The notes: a model not told the origin generated them from the sequence alone. A DNA stretch of 64,000 bases from Cryptomeria japonica (GCF_030272615.1 NC_081411.1:832430160-832494159); one strand, 5' to 3'. Positions 18,720 through 30,126 are shown, counted from the stretch's first letter. Program-made: numbers and translations.

Positions 18720-20235
18720 TGATGGAGTTTGATGAGAACTTTTTTGTATTCGTGCAAAATTTGCCCGAGATGTGGGAGCATACTTTGGGTCATCTCCTTC
18801 AGACATTGCGGGACTGGGCGGAGGAGTTATCAGTCATAGACAAATGAATTCTCTGGAAAGTGGCATTTTGGTGGACTTTCTGTCTACTAGAGTTCCAGTT
18901 TCATTTACTGATGCTGCAAGCCCTCATGGAGAGATGGGACGTAGATATTATGTCCTTCCATATTTCCACAGGGGAGATGATAGTTACATTGATTGACGTC
19001 AATTGCATCCTTCGGCTACCCATTCACGGGTAGAGAGTATCTCCCACCATCCTGTCAGGAGTAGAGCTAGGGAGACAACAGGAGTGAGCTCTTGGTCGTA
19101 GAGTCAACACGACCAACCATATCTATTTGTGAGAATTGGGCCAAGGTTGAGTTTTGATTCCCCTGGTTTGGTGCATCATGATAGCGACCATGGCGTACTG
19201 GGTGCTAATCGAAGACCATACATCAAAGATCACTACTGAATTCATATCGCTGATCCAGGAGATGGAGGAGTGTCAGATTGTATATACATGGGGGCAGAGC
19301 ATGCTCGCACACCTTTACTACAAGATCTCCCACTACATCCACCATGAGTACCAAAGAATGACAACATGCACCCTACTGTAGGTTTTTATCTTTGAGAATA
19401 TCACATGCACGTGACCAGTCAGATTCCCAGTGTCGATGCCTCTAGACATGCCAAGGACACAACTATCCATTGCGACATGACATGTAGCAGACTAGGGACC
19501 TGACATACTGGAGGATCACCGTCAACCAACTTAGAATTGGTGACATCATCTGGTAGCCATTCCATGATATGGGGTTCTGGACCACAAACCACACTAAACT
19601 CCCATAGATGCAGCGTGATCGATTCTTGTTGGGTCGCCAAGACCACATCATGATTCCCTACTACTGACGACGGTGCATGTGGCAATTCAAGTAGGTGCAG
19701 AATATCCCACCTATTGCACCCACCAATATTTGGTTAGATAGGAGTGCAGTGCAACCGTAGGACCTACCTCACCCCACCCTTGGAGATGTATGAGACAACT
19801 TTGAGGCCAGTGACAATGATGACATCACACCATAGCTAGACATTGATGATATTAGAGTCACCCAGAACTTCATAGATTGGTGGGGTACAGTAGGGCTTAC
19901 TCCAATCTTCCCACCGGGCGCAATAGGAGGAGATGTTGGATCTCTAGGAGGAGATAGTGAGGACCAATCCTCCTCGGGCGATGAGGGCGAAAGGCCAATG
20001 TAGAGATAGTGGGTGGGGAGCCCGAGTCTAGAGAGAGAAGCACATACAGTGAGGAGGATCCCACCATCGTCTATTGCACCACTATTTATACCACCAGTGC
20101 AGGCACCAGTACCAACAATCACCATGGGGGTATCTGCTAGTAGGGCACCTCTTTGGGATCCAGACTACCAGAGGGGTGATTGTGGTATGTATTGTGACTT
20201 CAGTTCATATATTTCAGTCTTTTTCATACATGCTT

Positions 20236-20332
<97 letters not shown>

Positions 20333-20990
20333 GAGATTTTGATACTATGGATATTGATAGATTTATATTTTGTGCTTGTAGAGAGCATTGCTGAGTGGCT
20401 GAGCTTTATTCACCAGACACTCATAGAGATAGTCATTGTTGTGTAGATCCTAGGCCCTGTACTAGATATCTACTAGCCCCTCTAGACAACAAGGAGACAC
20501 GCTCACCTGTTCAAGCCATTAGCATGACTTCAGATAGGATATGAGGAGGGCCAGGTGTAGGGAGCAACACAACTGGCCACCATGATAGGGTAGAGGGATT
20601 AGGCTTTATTGGAGGTCTTCTCTATCCTCAAAGAGAGATCAGGCAGTGATGTGAGCCAAGAGTACCGAGAGGGAACATGGTGCTTTATAGAGCCAGGTCG
20701 ATGATCTCGGATGATAGGTGGATGCCACCCAACAGGGTGCCGCTGGTCATCTCAACCACCCCAGAGTGCATCAGCTGCTAGCAGATTTAGAGGCAACATG
20801 ATAGAGAGAGGATTTGCTATGAGAGGAGCTCATGATGCAGTAGGAGATTGTAGTGGAGTTGTGAGGAGAGTTAAGGGGCTTGCGATCATGGAGCACTACT
20901 ATTGTGAGAACACAGTCCACCTTAGTGAGACAACCCTCATGCCAAGACCAGGATCCTCCGACACCTATGAACTCAGGAACTCATCCTCCT
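18720..20990 (+). pseudogene. Antisense PMD relic within El-2
   Basis: On the plus strand, opposite to El-2 pol, broken frames give PMD blocks in the same order as in El-1: NLPEMWEHTLGHLLQTL near 18760; ALMERWDVDIMSFHI, STGEMIVTLIDV and ILRLPIHG at 18920-19031; SMLAHLYYKISHYIHHE near 19300; a VIDDIDMVIW-like stretch near 19510; and RFLLGRQDHIM near 19620. Stops and frameshifts are frequent and a TA repeat interrupts the C-terminal part. The probable acceptor before 18758 has lost its AG. It lies in the same place and relative orientation as the El-1 gene. Confidence 0.75.
20238..20329. repeat. TA microsatellite, about 45 units
   Basis: An uninterrupted (TA)n run inside the El-2 antisense PMD relic. 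Confidence 0.98.
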
Positions 20991-21424
20991 TAGGAGTCAT
21001 GAGATATTTTGAGTTGTACAGATCGATTCATTTTTTATTCATCGGATGTATAACATTCTTTTTTATTTATACAAATGTACTTTATATATATGTATATGAG
21101 ATTCAACATTTCGATCTTATCTTGTGTCATTATGGATGGATGCACTTTTTGCTTTATATACTCTTTATGTATGCTCATGTGATGGATGATTTAATTTACA
21201 TACTGTTGGTTATATGCATGATTACATTCCATGACAATCATTCTATGGATATGTTTGAGATATAGATAGAACATGTACACACTTGCACACACTCATGCAA
21301 GCACATATATGCACAGTCACTTCATAACACAGAGGTAGTTAGACATTGTGTTGATGAAAATATATCATGACATGACTAACATATAAATCTAAGCATCATG
21401 CACATGATACATAGGGATTTTATT

Positions 21425-21727
21425 CTATGCATAATATCTATGTAGGTGCAAAGCATTGATAGGTTCCTTGAGAGGTGTACCATCCATATGAGATAAACCA
21501 TAAGCACTAGAACCATAGATGAAGGTGACGATGTATGGAGCCAACCAGTTCAAGCTAAACATCCCTCTTTGATCAAGTGACACATTGACATTTCTCTGAT
21601 TCTCACAAAGAACTAGGTCACCTATCTTAAATGTTAGAGGAAGTACACTTTGATTATATTGCTTAGACAAAGACTTTTGATAGACTTGAAGATGTTGAAG
21701 GGCCTTCATACGGCACTCATCTAACAA
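21425..21727 (-). CDS. pol: El-2 integrase C-terminal domain
   Basis: A 100-residue open frame: a QVYQKSLSKQYNQSV lead, then FKIGDLVLCEN, LNWLAPYIVTFIYGSSAYGL and HLHRYYA at the end. It matches the El-1 and El-3 integrase ends. Gly is replaced by Ala in the GPY-type motif (LAPYIV). It marks the end of El-2 pol; the core upstream is broken. Confidence 0.85.
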   Translation of the reverse strand: MLDECRMKALQHLQVYQKSLSKQYNQSVLPLTFKIGDLVLCENQRNVNVSLDQRGMFSLNWLAPYIVTFIYGSSAYGLSHMDGTPLKEPINALHLHRYYA

Positions 21728-22054
21728 CTCAAGGTAATTGAGATGAAGGGTATGATAAGAATCATCATTGATGTCCTTTTAGAGAGGTGCACAATGATGT
21801 AATTTCTAACTCAAGAGGCATGATAGCATCAACACAATACATAAGGTCATAAGGTGTTGTCCCCGTAGTTGTATGAACACTCGTGCAATAGGCCCACAAT
21901 GCATATACCCATTGAGTATGCCAATCTTTTCCATGTTTAGTAATGGTCTTACATAGAATCTATTCAATGTTCTTGTTAGATGCTTTTGCTTGACCGTTAG
22001 ATTGAGGGTATTAAGGTGTAGAAAGAGATGTTGAATGAGAAACTTATCAAGAAA

Positions 22055-22526
22055 CTAATTGCCCTCTTTGTTCTTAAATGGTGTACCATTATCAGAAACA
22101 CGGGTAGCAGGTAAGTTGAAATGAGAAATGATGTTATCCATAATGAAGCCACAAATCATATCAGCAGTGGTGGATCTTAGTTGTATAGCTTCAACCCACT
22201 TTGTGAAATAATTGGTAGAAATGATGATAAAGGTATGACCCTTAGAGGAAGGGGGAGATATTTTTTCCAATAATATTCAACCCCCATGTTTTAAAAGGCC
22301 ATGGAGAAGCTTGAGTTCAGAGCTCCCGTGCAGGGGCTCGAATCAAGTTACTATGTTGCTGACATTGGGGACATTTCTTGACAAAGGAAAAGGAATCTTG
22401 GTCCATTTTTTTCCAGTAATACCCCATGTGAATTAGTTTGTGAACCAAAGATTTGTCCCCAAAATGCCCACCTCCAAAGCCTGAACGAGCTTCTTGGAGG
22501 GCAAGGGGTATCTCAGATTTTGTCAA
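22055..22526 (-). pseudogene. pol: El-2 integrase zinc domain and core start
   Basis: Minus-strand frames 22526-22317 and 22270-22055 give GYYWKKM, CPQCQQHSNLIRAPARE (zinc-binding cysteines), TNYFTKWVEA and VSDNGTPFKN (second catalytic Asp). The first Asp and final Glu lie in broken sequence (21728-22054, 22271-22316), where further core remnants are readable. Histidine positions upstream are altered (GGGHFGDKS). Confidence 0.8.
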
Positions 22527-22785
22527 ACAACGTAAAAGAAGGCCATTATAAGAATGTCAATAGAGAACATTGGATAGGAGGATATGATAGGCAACAAGTT
22601 TTTGAATTCACACATGCGAGTTCTTGCTAGTGTCATCAAGAAAAAAATTGGTTTTAAGATAATTATAAATGTGCATGAACCATTCTCCTGAATTAGTATG
22701 AGCACACATGCAATTATCAAATTGAGTTTAATCAATTACAACTGGAGAGTAGAGGACTTGTACCAGGAAATGATATTCATCCTGA

Positions 22786-23180
22786 TCAAACTCCATGCCT
22801 ACAAGGGAAGTAGTGCTTTCCATTGCATCCACATGACAATTTTCTCTTTGTGAAATATCGTCGATTGTATAAGAAGTGAAATATTTCAGTATGGTCAATG
22901 ACTAAATCCCTATCTCGAGATAACTTCATTTGCTTAACATGATATGCACCTGTAACTTGATTTATAATAAGCTCAAAATCTCCATGGATGTGAATATGCT
23001 TCACATCCATGGCAATCACGAAATGCAACCCAACAATTAAGGCTTTGTACTCAGTAATATTATTTTTGTAGGGAATTCCAAATAGAATGAAAGAGGGACT
23101 GATTTTCCTTCAGATGAGACCAAGACCACACTCGCCCCTGAACTAGTCTGACATCTTGATCCATCAAAATACATATCCCA
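22786..23180 (-). pseudogene. pol: El-2 second (archaeal-type) RNase H
   Basis: Minus-strand reading gives MYFDGSR at about 23180, then IHIHGDFELIINQV near 22990-22949. These are the first and third catalytic blocks of an archaeal-type RNase H. Intermediate sequence has stops. It sits between the Ty3-type RNase H (23739-23515) and integrase, as in El-1. Confidence 0.7.
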
Positions 23181-23514
23181 TACAAGATCTTGACTAGTGG
23201 TTAACACATCTCATTGGAGAAAAGATCTAAGGTAGGAAAATATTTTTCAAATGGGGCATCAACCAACTAATCAGTGATGACCTACCCTTTAATTAACTTT
23301 TGAGTTATGAACTTCATGTCAAACTCAGAGAGAAACATCACCCATTTATCCACCCTCCTTAAGATATTAGACTTTGAAAATAGATGCTTAAAGATACCAT
23401 TCTTAGCGATAACTCATGTTTCTGGATGAAGGATGTGATGCCTTGACTTTTGCGTTGCAAAGATGAGAGCTAGACATTGTCTTTCCATAGAAAAATATTG
23501 AGTCTCATACTCTA

Positions 23515-23739
23515 TCAAAGTACAACTAGAATATAATAGACTTGTCTCTCCAAGTGTTCATCATTGTGCTGAGCTAACAAATCTTCTAGAGCATGAGATG
23601 AGACAAAGATGTATAAAAAGAAAAGTCTATTAGACATAGCCAACATTAGGATAGGAGGATTATCCATGTAATTCTTAATATAATTGAAAGCTTCTTGGCA
23701 TTCCTTATCCCATTTGAAATGAATATATTTCTTCAACAA
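23515..23739 (-). pseudogene. pol: El-2 first RNase H fragment
   Basis: A 74-residue frame with FKWDKECQEAFNYIKNYM, PPILMLAMSNRLFFLYIFVSS and VYYILVVL, the tether and first strands of a Ty3 RNase H. The remaining part toward 23190 is broken but contains FMKFITQK-type remnants. Confidence 0.75.
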
Positions 23740-23899
23740 TCATGTGAAAGGAATGGTATGATCAACCAATTGCACCACAAACCAGTGAGTGGCATAAATC
23801 TTCCCTTGCAAACTACGAAGCTGGGAGATGTTTCTAGGTGGAGGCATGTTTACAATTGCATCAATTTTATTAGTATCTATCTTGATTCCTCAGTGAGAG

Positions 23900-24865
23900 A
23901 CAATGAATCCCAAAATTTTCCTAGGATCCACATCGAAGACACATTTGAGAGGATTGAGTCTCATCTTGTACAATTAGAGCCTTTCAAAGATAAATCAAAG
24001 ATTTACAATATGCTCTGGAGGGGCAAGATATTTTACCAAGATATTATTGACATCATATTCAAAGATTTTATGGATGAAATTGTGGAATATCAGGGTCATA
24101 GCTTGTTGATAGGCTTCTCCTACATTTTTGAACCCAAATGACATGACAACATAGCAAAAGGTTCCCCAAGGACTTGTGAAGGCAGTTTTATACTAATCTT
24201 CTAGATTAATGTGAATCTAGTTGTACCCCAAGAAACCATCCATGAAAGTGAGAAAAGAATAACCTACAATTGAATCCACAATCATGTCAATGTCCAGGAG
24301 CAAAAAATCATCTTTGAGAGAAGCTTTATTCAAATCTTGAAATTCAAGCAGATGCGGATTCGACCATCGGGTTTGCTAATGGGGATAATGTTTGAGATCC
24401 AAGGAAAATAGTCAATAGTAGGGATAAAACTATCCTTTAAGAGCTTTTCTATCTTTGTCTTGACTAATAAAGCCACCTTAGGGTTCATTTTTTGAATCTT
24501 TTGCTTCATAGGTTTAGCATCAGGGCTGAGTACAATATTATTTACCACAATCAACTCATCAATGCCTGGCATTTCTTCATAAGACCAATAAAAGATGTCA
24601 GGGAATTATGTAGAAGATCGGAATATTCTTTGAATTCTTCGGAAGATAAACACTTCTCGACCTTGATGACCTTATTAGGAGTTTTATCGCTCATAATGAC
24701 ATCAGTAGTTTCTCCACTAAGGAGCACACTGCGGTCTTCCATATGACATGTGCATATATCCTCTTCATTATAAGATAAGGGTGCCCCCTGTGCAATGGAT
24801 TCCCTAAAATATGCTTGGGTATTTAAACAATAAGGGAATCGACATTTATGGTGATAAGAGGACAA
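23900..24865 (-). pseudogene. pol: El-2 reverse transcriptase, catalytic Asp pair lost
   Basis: The linker (24865-24551) is followed by 24572-24330: DAKPMKQKIQKMNPKVALLVK and ISNIIPISKPDGRIRICLNF. Toward lower coordinates come FTSPWGTFCYVVM, SFGFKNVGEAYQQAMTLIFHNFIHK and the catalytic site, which reads VNN in place of VDD (24043-24048, both Asp codons GAT now AAT). Several stops lie between. Both metal-binding aspartates are gone, so this RT cannot be active. Confidence 0.85.
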
Positions 24866-24886
24866 ATCTTCATAGGCACCTAGAAA

Positions 24887-25387
24887 TTACTTCAAGGATT
24901 CTTCTAAAGGAAAAAGGTCCAGGGGAATTTCATTAAGTGGGGTAGCATTATCAATAAGTTTTGGATGAATAAGCTTAAGAGGAAGAGGATCGACAAAAAC
25001 CATGTTAATAGTCAGCCATGGATTTGACCTTTGACTTTCTTGGCGATATCCTAATCCAGTGTTGTGGTGATGAGGCTTGACTTCTAGAGGAATTCGAATA
25101 CCTTGTCCATTAGGTCCACAACCTTTTCCATCATAACCAAATTGTGATACAAGTTTATATCCAAGACCATAAATATCATGCAACTCCTTAAAGGAAGGAA
25201 GCTTTGTATAGAAAATATGATCGAAATGATAAGCATCACATGACTTTATAGATGCATAATCATCTTTTGTGGCTAAGGTGAATGAAATATTAGGGAACTT
25301 TAGGTGGACAAGATCCACTTTGTATTCAACGACATGCGAATCAGTGAAATATAGGGAACCCCAATCATCACCCAAGCATGCATTCAC
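24887..25387 (-). CDS. El-2 linker with G-patch
   Basis: A 166-residue frame. Residues 1-30 (DDWGSLYFTDSHVVEYKVDL) match El-4. Residues 73-115 are a G-patch (YGLGYKLVSQFGYDGKGCGP to NTGLGY; 25171-25043). The tail is Pro/Leu-rich and leads to RT. G-patches bind nucleic acid or partner helicases. The domain keeps all the main glycines here. Confidence 0.8.
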   Translation of the reverse strand: MNACLGDDWGSLYFTDSHVVEYKVDLVHLKFPNISFTLATKDDYASIKSCDAYHFDHIFYTKLPSFKELHDIYGLGYKLVSQFGYDGKGCGPNGQGIRIPLEVKPHHHNTGLGYRQESQRSNPWLTINMVFVDPLPLKLIHPKLIDNATPLNEIPLDLFPLEESLK

Positions 25388-25510
25388 TTTAGATGGAGAA
25401 GGTGATTCATTAGGAGTAGACTCTAAGGCTTGTACCTTAGGGAGATCTATTTTCTAGGAGTCTTCTTCTAGAGAATCCTTCTCCCTAGGTAGTTTTTCCT
25501 TCACAACACC

Positions 25511-26341
25511 TCACTTTTTAGAAACTTCCTCCTTTGTGACATCTTCACTCTTTTGCTCTTCCTTTTTAGGGAATGCAATAGAAATATAAGTCATCAAAGA
25601 TGACAAGGTAGGTATACAATTTTGAAAAGAAGGTAGAACAAAGGCTTGACCATCTACTTCTATTTGACAAAGGTGCTTAGATTCGGGGCCAACCTTGATT
25701 GTGACAACCTGGTTGTTAGCTACAAAATTTATAGATCCATGAAGAGTAGAGGATATAGCTTCCAAGGCTTGAATCCATGGTCTACCTAGAAGAAGATTGC
25801 AAGACAAAGGACCTGGCATCAAATGTACTAGGGTTGGAATAGTGATAGGTCCAACCTCAAAGGACAATATGACAGTTCCCATAATGGTTTTACCACTATT
25901 ATTAAATCCTTGAATCAATAGAGAAGAAGTTGCCAAGGTGTTCAGATCCACCTTGATTTTTAGTAACAAATCGAGGATACAAACATTGAGTGTCAAGCCT
26001 GTGTCAATGAGTGGGTTGCATGAAAAATTATCATTAGAGGGTCTTCCATGTTTTCTCACTTCTAGAGGTGGAATCTCATGAGGATAGAATGTAATGTTTG
26101 GCAAATACACACAAATATGATCTATCAACGCATTGACATCTGCTAGTCTCACAAAAGAGGACACTAAAATATTTTGCAAAGCTTCCTGTAGCATACCTTG
26201 ATACATCAGAGTAGTCTGAAGAAAATACCATAGTGATATTTTAGTGGGAGTAACCTTAAGTTGTTTGATAAGATCATAATTAGTAGTTCTCTTATCTACC
26301 AATAAAGGTGCTTGAGGAAGACTAGGCGGAGAGGGTGGCAA
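25511..26341 (-). CDS. pro: El-2 protease
   Basis: A 276-residue frame. Residues 21-55 are the helical YDLIKQLKVTPTKISLWYF segment shared by all four Ty3 elements. The protease active site is D-T-G at residues 113-115 (NPLIDTGLTLNVC), followed by VGPITIPTLVHLMPG and NLLLGRPWIQALEA. The order matches El-4, which has D-N-G. Upstream is not a capsid or knuckle but the short acidic ORF at 26749. Confidence 0.85.
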   Translation of the reverse strand: MPPSPPSLPQAPLLVDKRTTNYDLIKQLKVTPTKISLWYFLQTTLMYQGMLQEALQNILVSSFVRLADVNALIDHICVYLPNITFYPHEIPPLEVRKHGRPSNDNFSCNPLIDTGLTLNVCILDLLLKIKVDLNTLATSSLLIQGFNNSGKTIMGTVILSFEVGPITIPTLVHLMPGPLSCNLLLGRPWIQALEAISSTLHGSINFVANNQVVTIKVGPESKHLCQIEVDGQAFVLPSFQNCIPTLSSLMTYISIAFPKKEEQKSEDVTKEEVSKK

Positions 26342-26485
26342 AGAAACTTGTGGTTGATCAAAAGATTGTTTATTCCTCCGAGTGTTATATGTATGAGAAA
26401 TGGTGTTGTAGGATGACTATTTAGATTACATAAACGTTGTGTATAAATAATTTTTTTCTCCTTTAAAAGGTTTCCATTAATGGTT

Positions 26486-26749
26486 TTAACTTTCTTTGGA
26501 GAAGGACTCGCTATGGTCACATGAATGTATGGGTCTCTTCGACCTTTGAGGGGCCGTGAAAACAAAAATAACATTCACAGACTTATTATTTTCAAATGAG
26601 GATGTCATGGAGGATGAAACTTTGTTTACATCTCTTTTGGAAATAGGTGCTTCTAATAATTCATCCAACACTTCATCCAACTTATCAAAGTCATCCTTAG
26701 AAAATGCCTTGTCAAAAGAATCAAACTCCAAGAGAAAAAGATCTGACAT
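26486..26749 (-). CDS. El-2 first ORF, short acidic protein in the Gag position
   Basis: The frame of 87 residues starts MSDLFLLEFDSFDKAF, then FDKLDEVLDELLEAPISK. The start lies just after the PBS, so it is the first ORF of the element. El-4 has the same position and a similar start (MSDFYLQDV, LDEALDEFLKPK). No capsid or zinc knuckle is seen before protease. Its function is unknown. Frames beyond residue 87 are broken (26574-26296 continues in another frame). Confidence 0.65.
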   Translation of the reverse strand: MSDLFLLEFDSFDKAFSKDDFDKLDEVLDELLEAPISKRDVNKVSSSMTSSFENNKSVNVIFVFTAPQRSKRPIHSCDHSESFSKES

Positions 26750-26754
26750 TAGAC

Positions 26755-26773
26755 ATTGACATCGGGTTCACCA
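26755..26773 (-). promoter_or_regulatory. Primer binding site of El-2
   Basis: The minus strand reads TGGTGAACCCGATGTCAATG just after the LTR end; El-4 has TGGTGAACCTGACGTGAATC at the same place. Confidence 0.65.
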
Positions 26774-26776
26774 AAA

Positions 26777-27906
26777 TGCAAAGGAGGGGGAATTTGTTAC
26801 CTCTAAGATGATAAATCCTAGAGAATAAATCAATCCACTTCTACCTCACTTAAACTAGCACTAAGGGTGAGCCAAGCGATAACAACAAAGTAATATTATA
26901 CTAATAGATAAGTAACTAAACAATTAAAATGTGGGAACAATGAAACGTGAAAACCTAAGCTAACATGGAGAAACAAAACTGAGAATAAATTATACCAAAG
27001 AAATAGAAAGGTCTCGTGTTTTGGACGCCAATGTGATGCACTGTCATTTGTATGACCAGAGAACACAAAATCCAACTAAAAATGCACAATAACTCTCTGT
27101 GACTCACAAACTCTGTCCACCACCTGCACACACAAAGATGAGGGAAAATGTTGGGACTGTATAGGGGTCTTCCTTAGTTAGACCCCCACTTTGGTGTTTC
27201 CACCTGCACAGACAACTAGATAAATAGAATGGATAACAAATAATAGATAAAAATGCAAATAGAAATGATACTTCTCTTAATGGAAGCAAACCCCTATTGC
27301 AAATGGATAAAAATGATCATTGATAAACTAAATGCACCTAGATCATAGATACACTTACAAATATGATAGATAAATTGCATGCAATGGTAGAAGATAGATA
27401 AATGATAAAGAGAAGACAATATGTGTAGCCAAACCCCCACTTTTCAAGATACGAGCGTGATGAAGCTCAAGATATGTGCTTGTTGCTGTAAGAAGATTGC
27501 AAGAGCACTGTAGATATGGATAGCTTGATAATATTCAAGAGAGCATTGAGAGAGAGCCCAAAAAATATAGAAGAAGAACCCCTTAAAATGAGAAAGGAAG
27601 GGATTTTAAAGATGGAAAGAGGTGTGGAGGACTATTACAACCCAAAGTGAGCCTAGGGACACACATCGGAAAATGTGTGACTAGCTGCATGATGCAAGAT
27701 TCCACGGATCTATTGGGACATTAGCGCAACACACTGTCATCTTCTCAAAGATAGGCCTAAATGGAGTTTTAAGGTGAATGGGGGAACTTTGTCTTCGAGG
27801 CCCATGATGTCAAATTGATGGGATTTTGATCATGGTCCTGACATTAATGTACCGGGAGCCATGTATAAGTGTCATAAATGCACTTGGCACAATTTAGGAC
27901 GCTATA
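26777..27906 (-). mobile_element. El-2 5' LTR
   Basis: On the minus strand the start is TATAGCGTCC (changed from TGTAGTGTCC in the 3' copy) and the end is CCTCCTTTGCA. The segment 27360-27906 matches 17318-17866. About 1130 bp. Confidence 0.75.
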
Positions 27907-29073
27907 GATGTATCCCCTTTTTGATTTGAAATTGGATGTGAATTTTAAGGTTTAGGGTAAAAAAATGGATCAATGAAGTAAGTAAAAATAAATAGAGAGT
28001 TACAAACATTAGAAAAACCTCAGGTAGAGTAGAAGAAGAAGATCACAACTTGTAGCTAGAATTTTGGGCTGAATTGTTGGGATTGTGGTGGTAGGTCATC
28101 TTGGTCTTGTAACTTTTGGATAGGGAAGTGACATATTTTTTGGATTAAGGAGACGCATAAGGTCCACTATCGAAAGTTCATACAAAGTTCTTGGGACTGT
28201 GGTTGTAGGTTGCCCTAGTCCTCCGCTTTTCGCTCCTAAAAAATCTGAACTTGTTTGTCATCATCAACTTTGTTGAAATCTTCAACCATGGCTCCTGAAT
28301 CAATTTTGTGCACACACATAGAGAGAAAAAGAGGTTGTGGATAGGGGTTTTCCTTAGGTCAAAGCCCACTTTAGGAAATAACCTTGAATTGAATTGAAGT
28401 ATGAAATGTAAATACTAAAGTAAATGTTGTAAGATATACCTCAAACTTGCAATGGTAGATAGAAGATTGATGATGGAAGTCTCTTTAGATGTGATCATGA
28501 ATGTTGAATGCAATAACATGATAAACACACAAACATGAATGAACTAATCAAACACACATGCTTGCATGAATATTGATATGACTTTTCTCCATGATGCTTG
28601 AAGGATGAAAATGTTGCTTTGAATGATTGATGATGAATGTTTGATGGATGAACAAATGATGGGGAATGTATGTTATGGAGTCTTAGATGTACAATAAATT
28701 AATAGGATGTCCTTATATAGGGTTTCCTAGGTAAATTACCAATTAGGTTGACCTCCAACAATCACATTGTGACACGGGGACCAAATTCCACGAGGAAGGG
28801 CGAGAGCCCACCCATATTTAGAATGGGTCATGGTTAAGGAAGACTAGGGCACTATGGCGCCATGGTCTAGACAGGGGCACCACAATACCCTTGTCCTCCA
28901 AAAGTAGGACAAGAAGCCATTAAATAGAGGGTAAATAGTGCTAGGATAGGGTCCCCTTAACCATGTATACAAGTGACATTAGATCTAGAGTAAAAGGGTC
29001 CAAAACAAGCCTATTGGGAATGAAGATAAGACATGCTAAAGTAGGACCACAAATACAAGTTGTGAATTGTATT
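27907..29073. other. Decayed LTR-like sequence, no gene
   Basis: No ORF with a recognised domain. 28310-28370 resembles part of the El-2 LTR (27115-27195): TGCACACACA, then GGGGTTTTCCTTAGGTCAAAG. 28850-28895 resembles the GGCGCC-rich part of the El-4 LTR. It probably contains one or more old LTRs in minus orientation. Confidence 0.35.
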
Positions 29074-29385
29074 AGTTATAATTTATGATGCTACAAGTAG
29101 TACCTTTTCTGAAAGTTTGTTGTAACATATATCTATTTGATATAAGTTATAATTTATGATGCTACAAGTAGTACCTTTTCTGAAAGTTTGTTGTAACATA
29201 TATCTATCTGATATAGTATACCAAGTCCTAGGTACTTGTTTGAGTTCATATAGAGCCTTTTTCAATTTGCAAACCATATCGAGATCTTCTATAATTTAAG
29301 GATTACAAAAAATTTCTAATAGCTGTCACTTCATCTTCCCCAAGAGGCCACCTAAAGAGGTATATTTTCAATTTTCCCAAGTAGG
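29074..29385 (-). pseudogene. Copia RT fragment with a 71-bp tandem duplication
   Basis: On the minus strand 29277-29218 reads MVCKLKKALYELKQVPRTWY, the conserved copia RT block before YVDD. 29074-29144 and 29145-29215 are two near-identical 71-bp copies. No other part of the element is present nearby. Cop-A begins at 29386. Confidence 0.75.
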
Positions 29386-30126
29386 TGTTGGGAAAATAGG
29401 TGTTGTACACCTTGGATACTAATGTTTGTAATTGTAATATTTATTTATTATGTGAGTTTCCCATGGACATGTAATGTAATATTTAATTATTTGATGTTGC
29501 ACATGGATGTGTAACATGTAGAGATTCCTTGGGAATATTCGCGAGACCACTTGATGAGTTGTATTGTAACATTGAGATTATTATATTGTATTTATTTAAT
29601 GTTGAGGAAAGTAATTCAATAAAGTACCCAATATTTGATGTGGGGTCAATGGGGTTGTTAGCCCATGGTACTTGCACATGGTTTTGTAGCACATGATTTT
29701 TGATGTAATAACACTTGGTGGTTTTGTGGGAGCTTGTGTTTATAAAAGCAACCACAAGGGTAGTTGTTTGGGTTAGCCAAAGAGCCAGTTAGTCAGGTTA
29801 GCATTTGTGGAGGTTGGAAGCATGACATGAGATGTGTGGTTATATGCTTGTTCACATGGAGTGCTTGTTGATAGATTGTTGATGACTAAGGTTTCAAAAG
29901 CTTTCATAGTTGTATTGTAATGTTGCATTGCTAAATAATACACGGTGATGGATGTTTTTAGAGGCTGGGTTTTTCCCTCATGAGGGTTTTCCCAAGGTAT
30001 ATCTTGTGTCATCTTTGATGGGTATGTTGTCTATTCTTTGCATGTGGACTCTATGTGATTATTTTGTTAAAATATTAATTGGGCTATGTGGAAATTGTCA
30101 TAAAGTTGGCTGCAAGTTTTCTTACA
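29386..30126 (+). mobile_element. Cop-A: Ty1/copia 5' LTR
   Basis: It starts TGTTGGG, ends CTTACA and is followed 2 bases later by TGGTATCAGAGC, the standard copia initiator-Met PBS. A TATAAAAG box lies at 29741-29748. About 741 bp. Confidence 0.8.
29741..29748 (+). promoter_or_regulatory. TATA box in Cop-A LTR
   Basis: TATAAAAG, about 385 bases before the LTR end. Confidence 0.6.

Larger units (their letters stand above)
17314..27906 (-). mobile_element. El-2: Ty3/Tat-type element without recognisable Gag
   Basis: On the minus strand: 5' LTR 27906-26777, PBS, short acidic ORF, protease, G-patch, RT, two RNase H domains, integrase ending at 21425, then a 3.5-kb region with an antisense PMD relic, PPT and a truncated 3' LTR. 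The two LTR copies match from 17318-17866 and about 27360-27906. Many stops show it is old. The missing third of the 3' LTR was lost when LTR (-) arrived at 17313. Confidence 0.85.

Noticed and set aside
20238-20329. TA repeat as a biological signal
   Set aside because: It is a simple microsatellite in a decayed region; slippage is a sufficient explanation.
20711-21265. 184-codon plus-strand frame at the end of El-2
   Set aside because: Its first third may be the tail of the PMD relic. The rest is Ile/Tyr/His-rich translation of AT-rich DNA without conserved motifs.
27011-27032. A TTGGCGTCCAAAACACGAG site on the minus strand as El-2 PBS, giving a shorter LTR
   Set aside because: TGGTGAACCCGATG at 26773 matches the El-4 PBS and lies right before the MSD ORF in both, so the LTR most likely ends at 26777.
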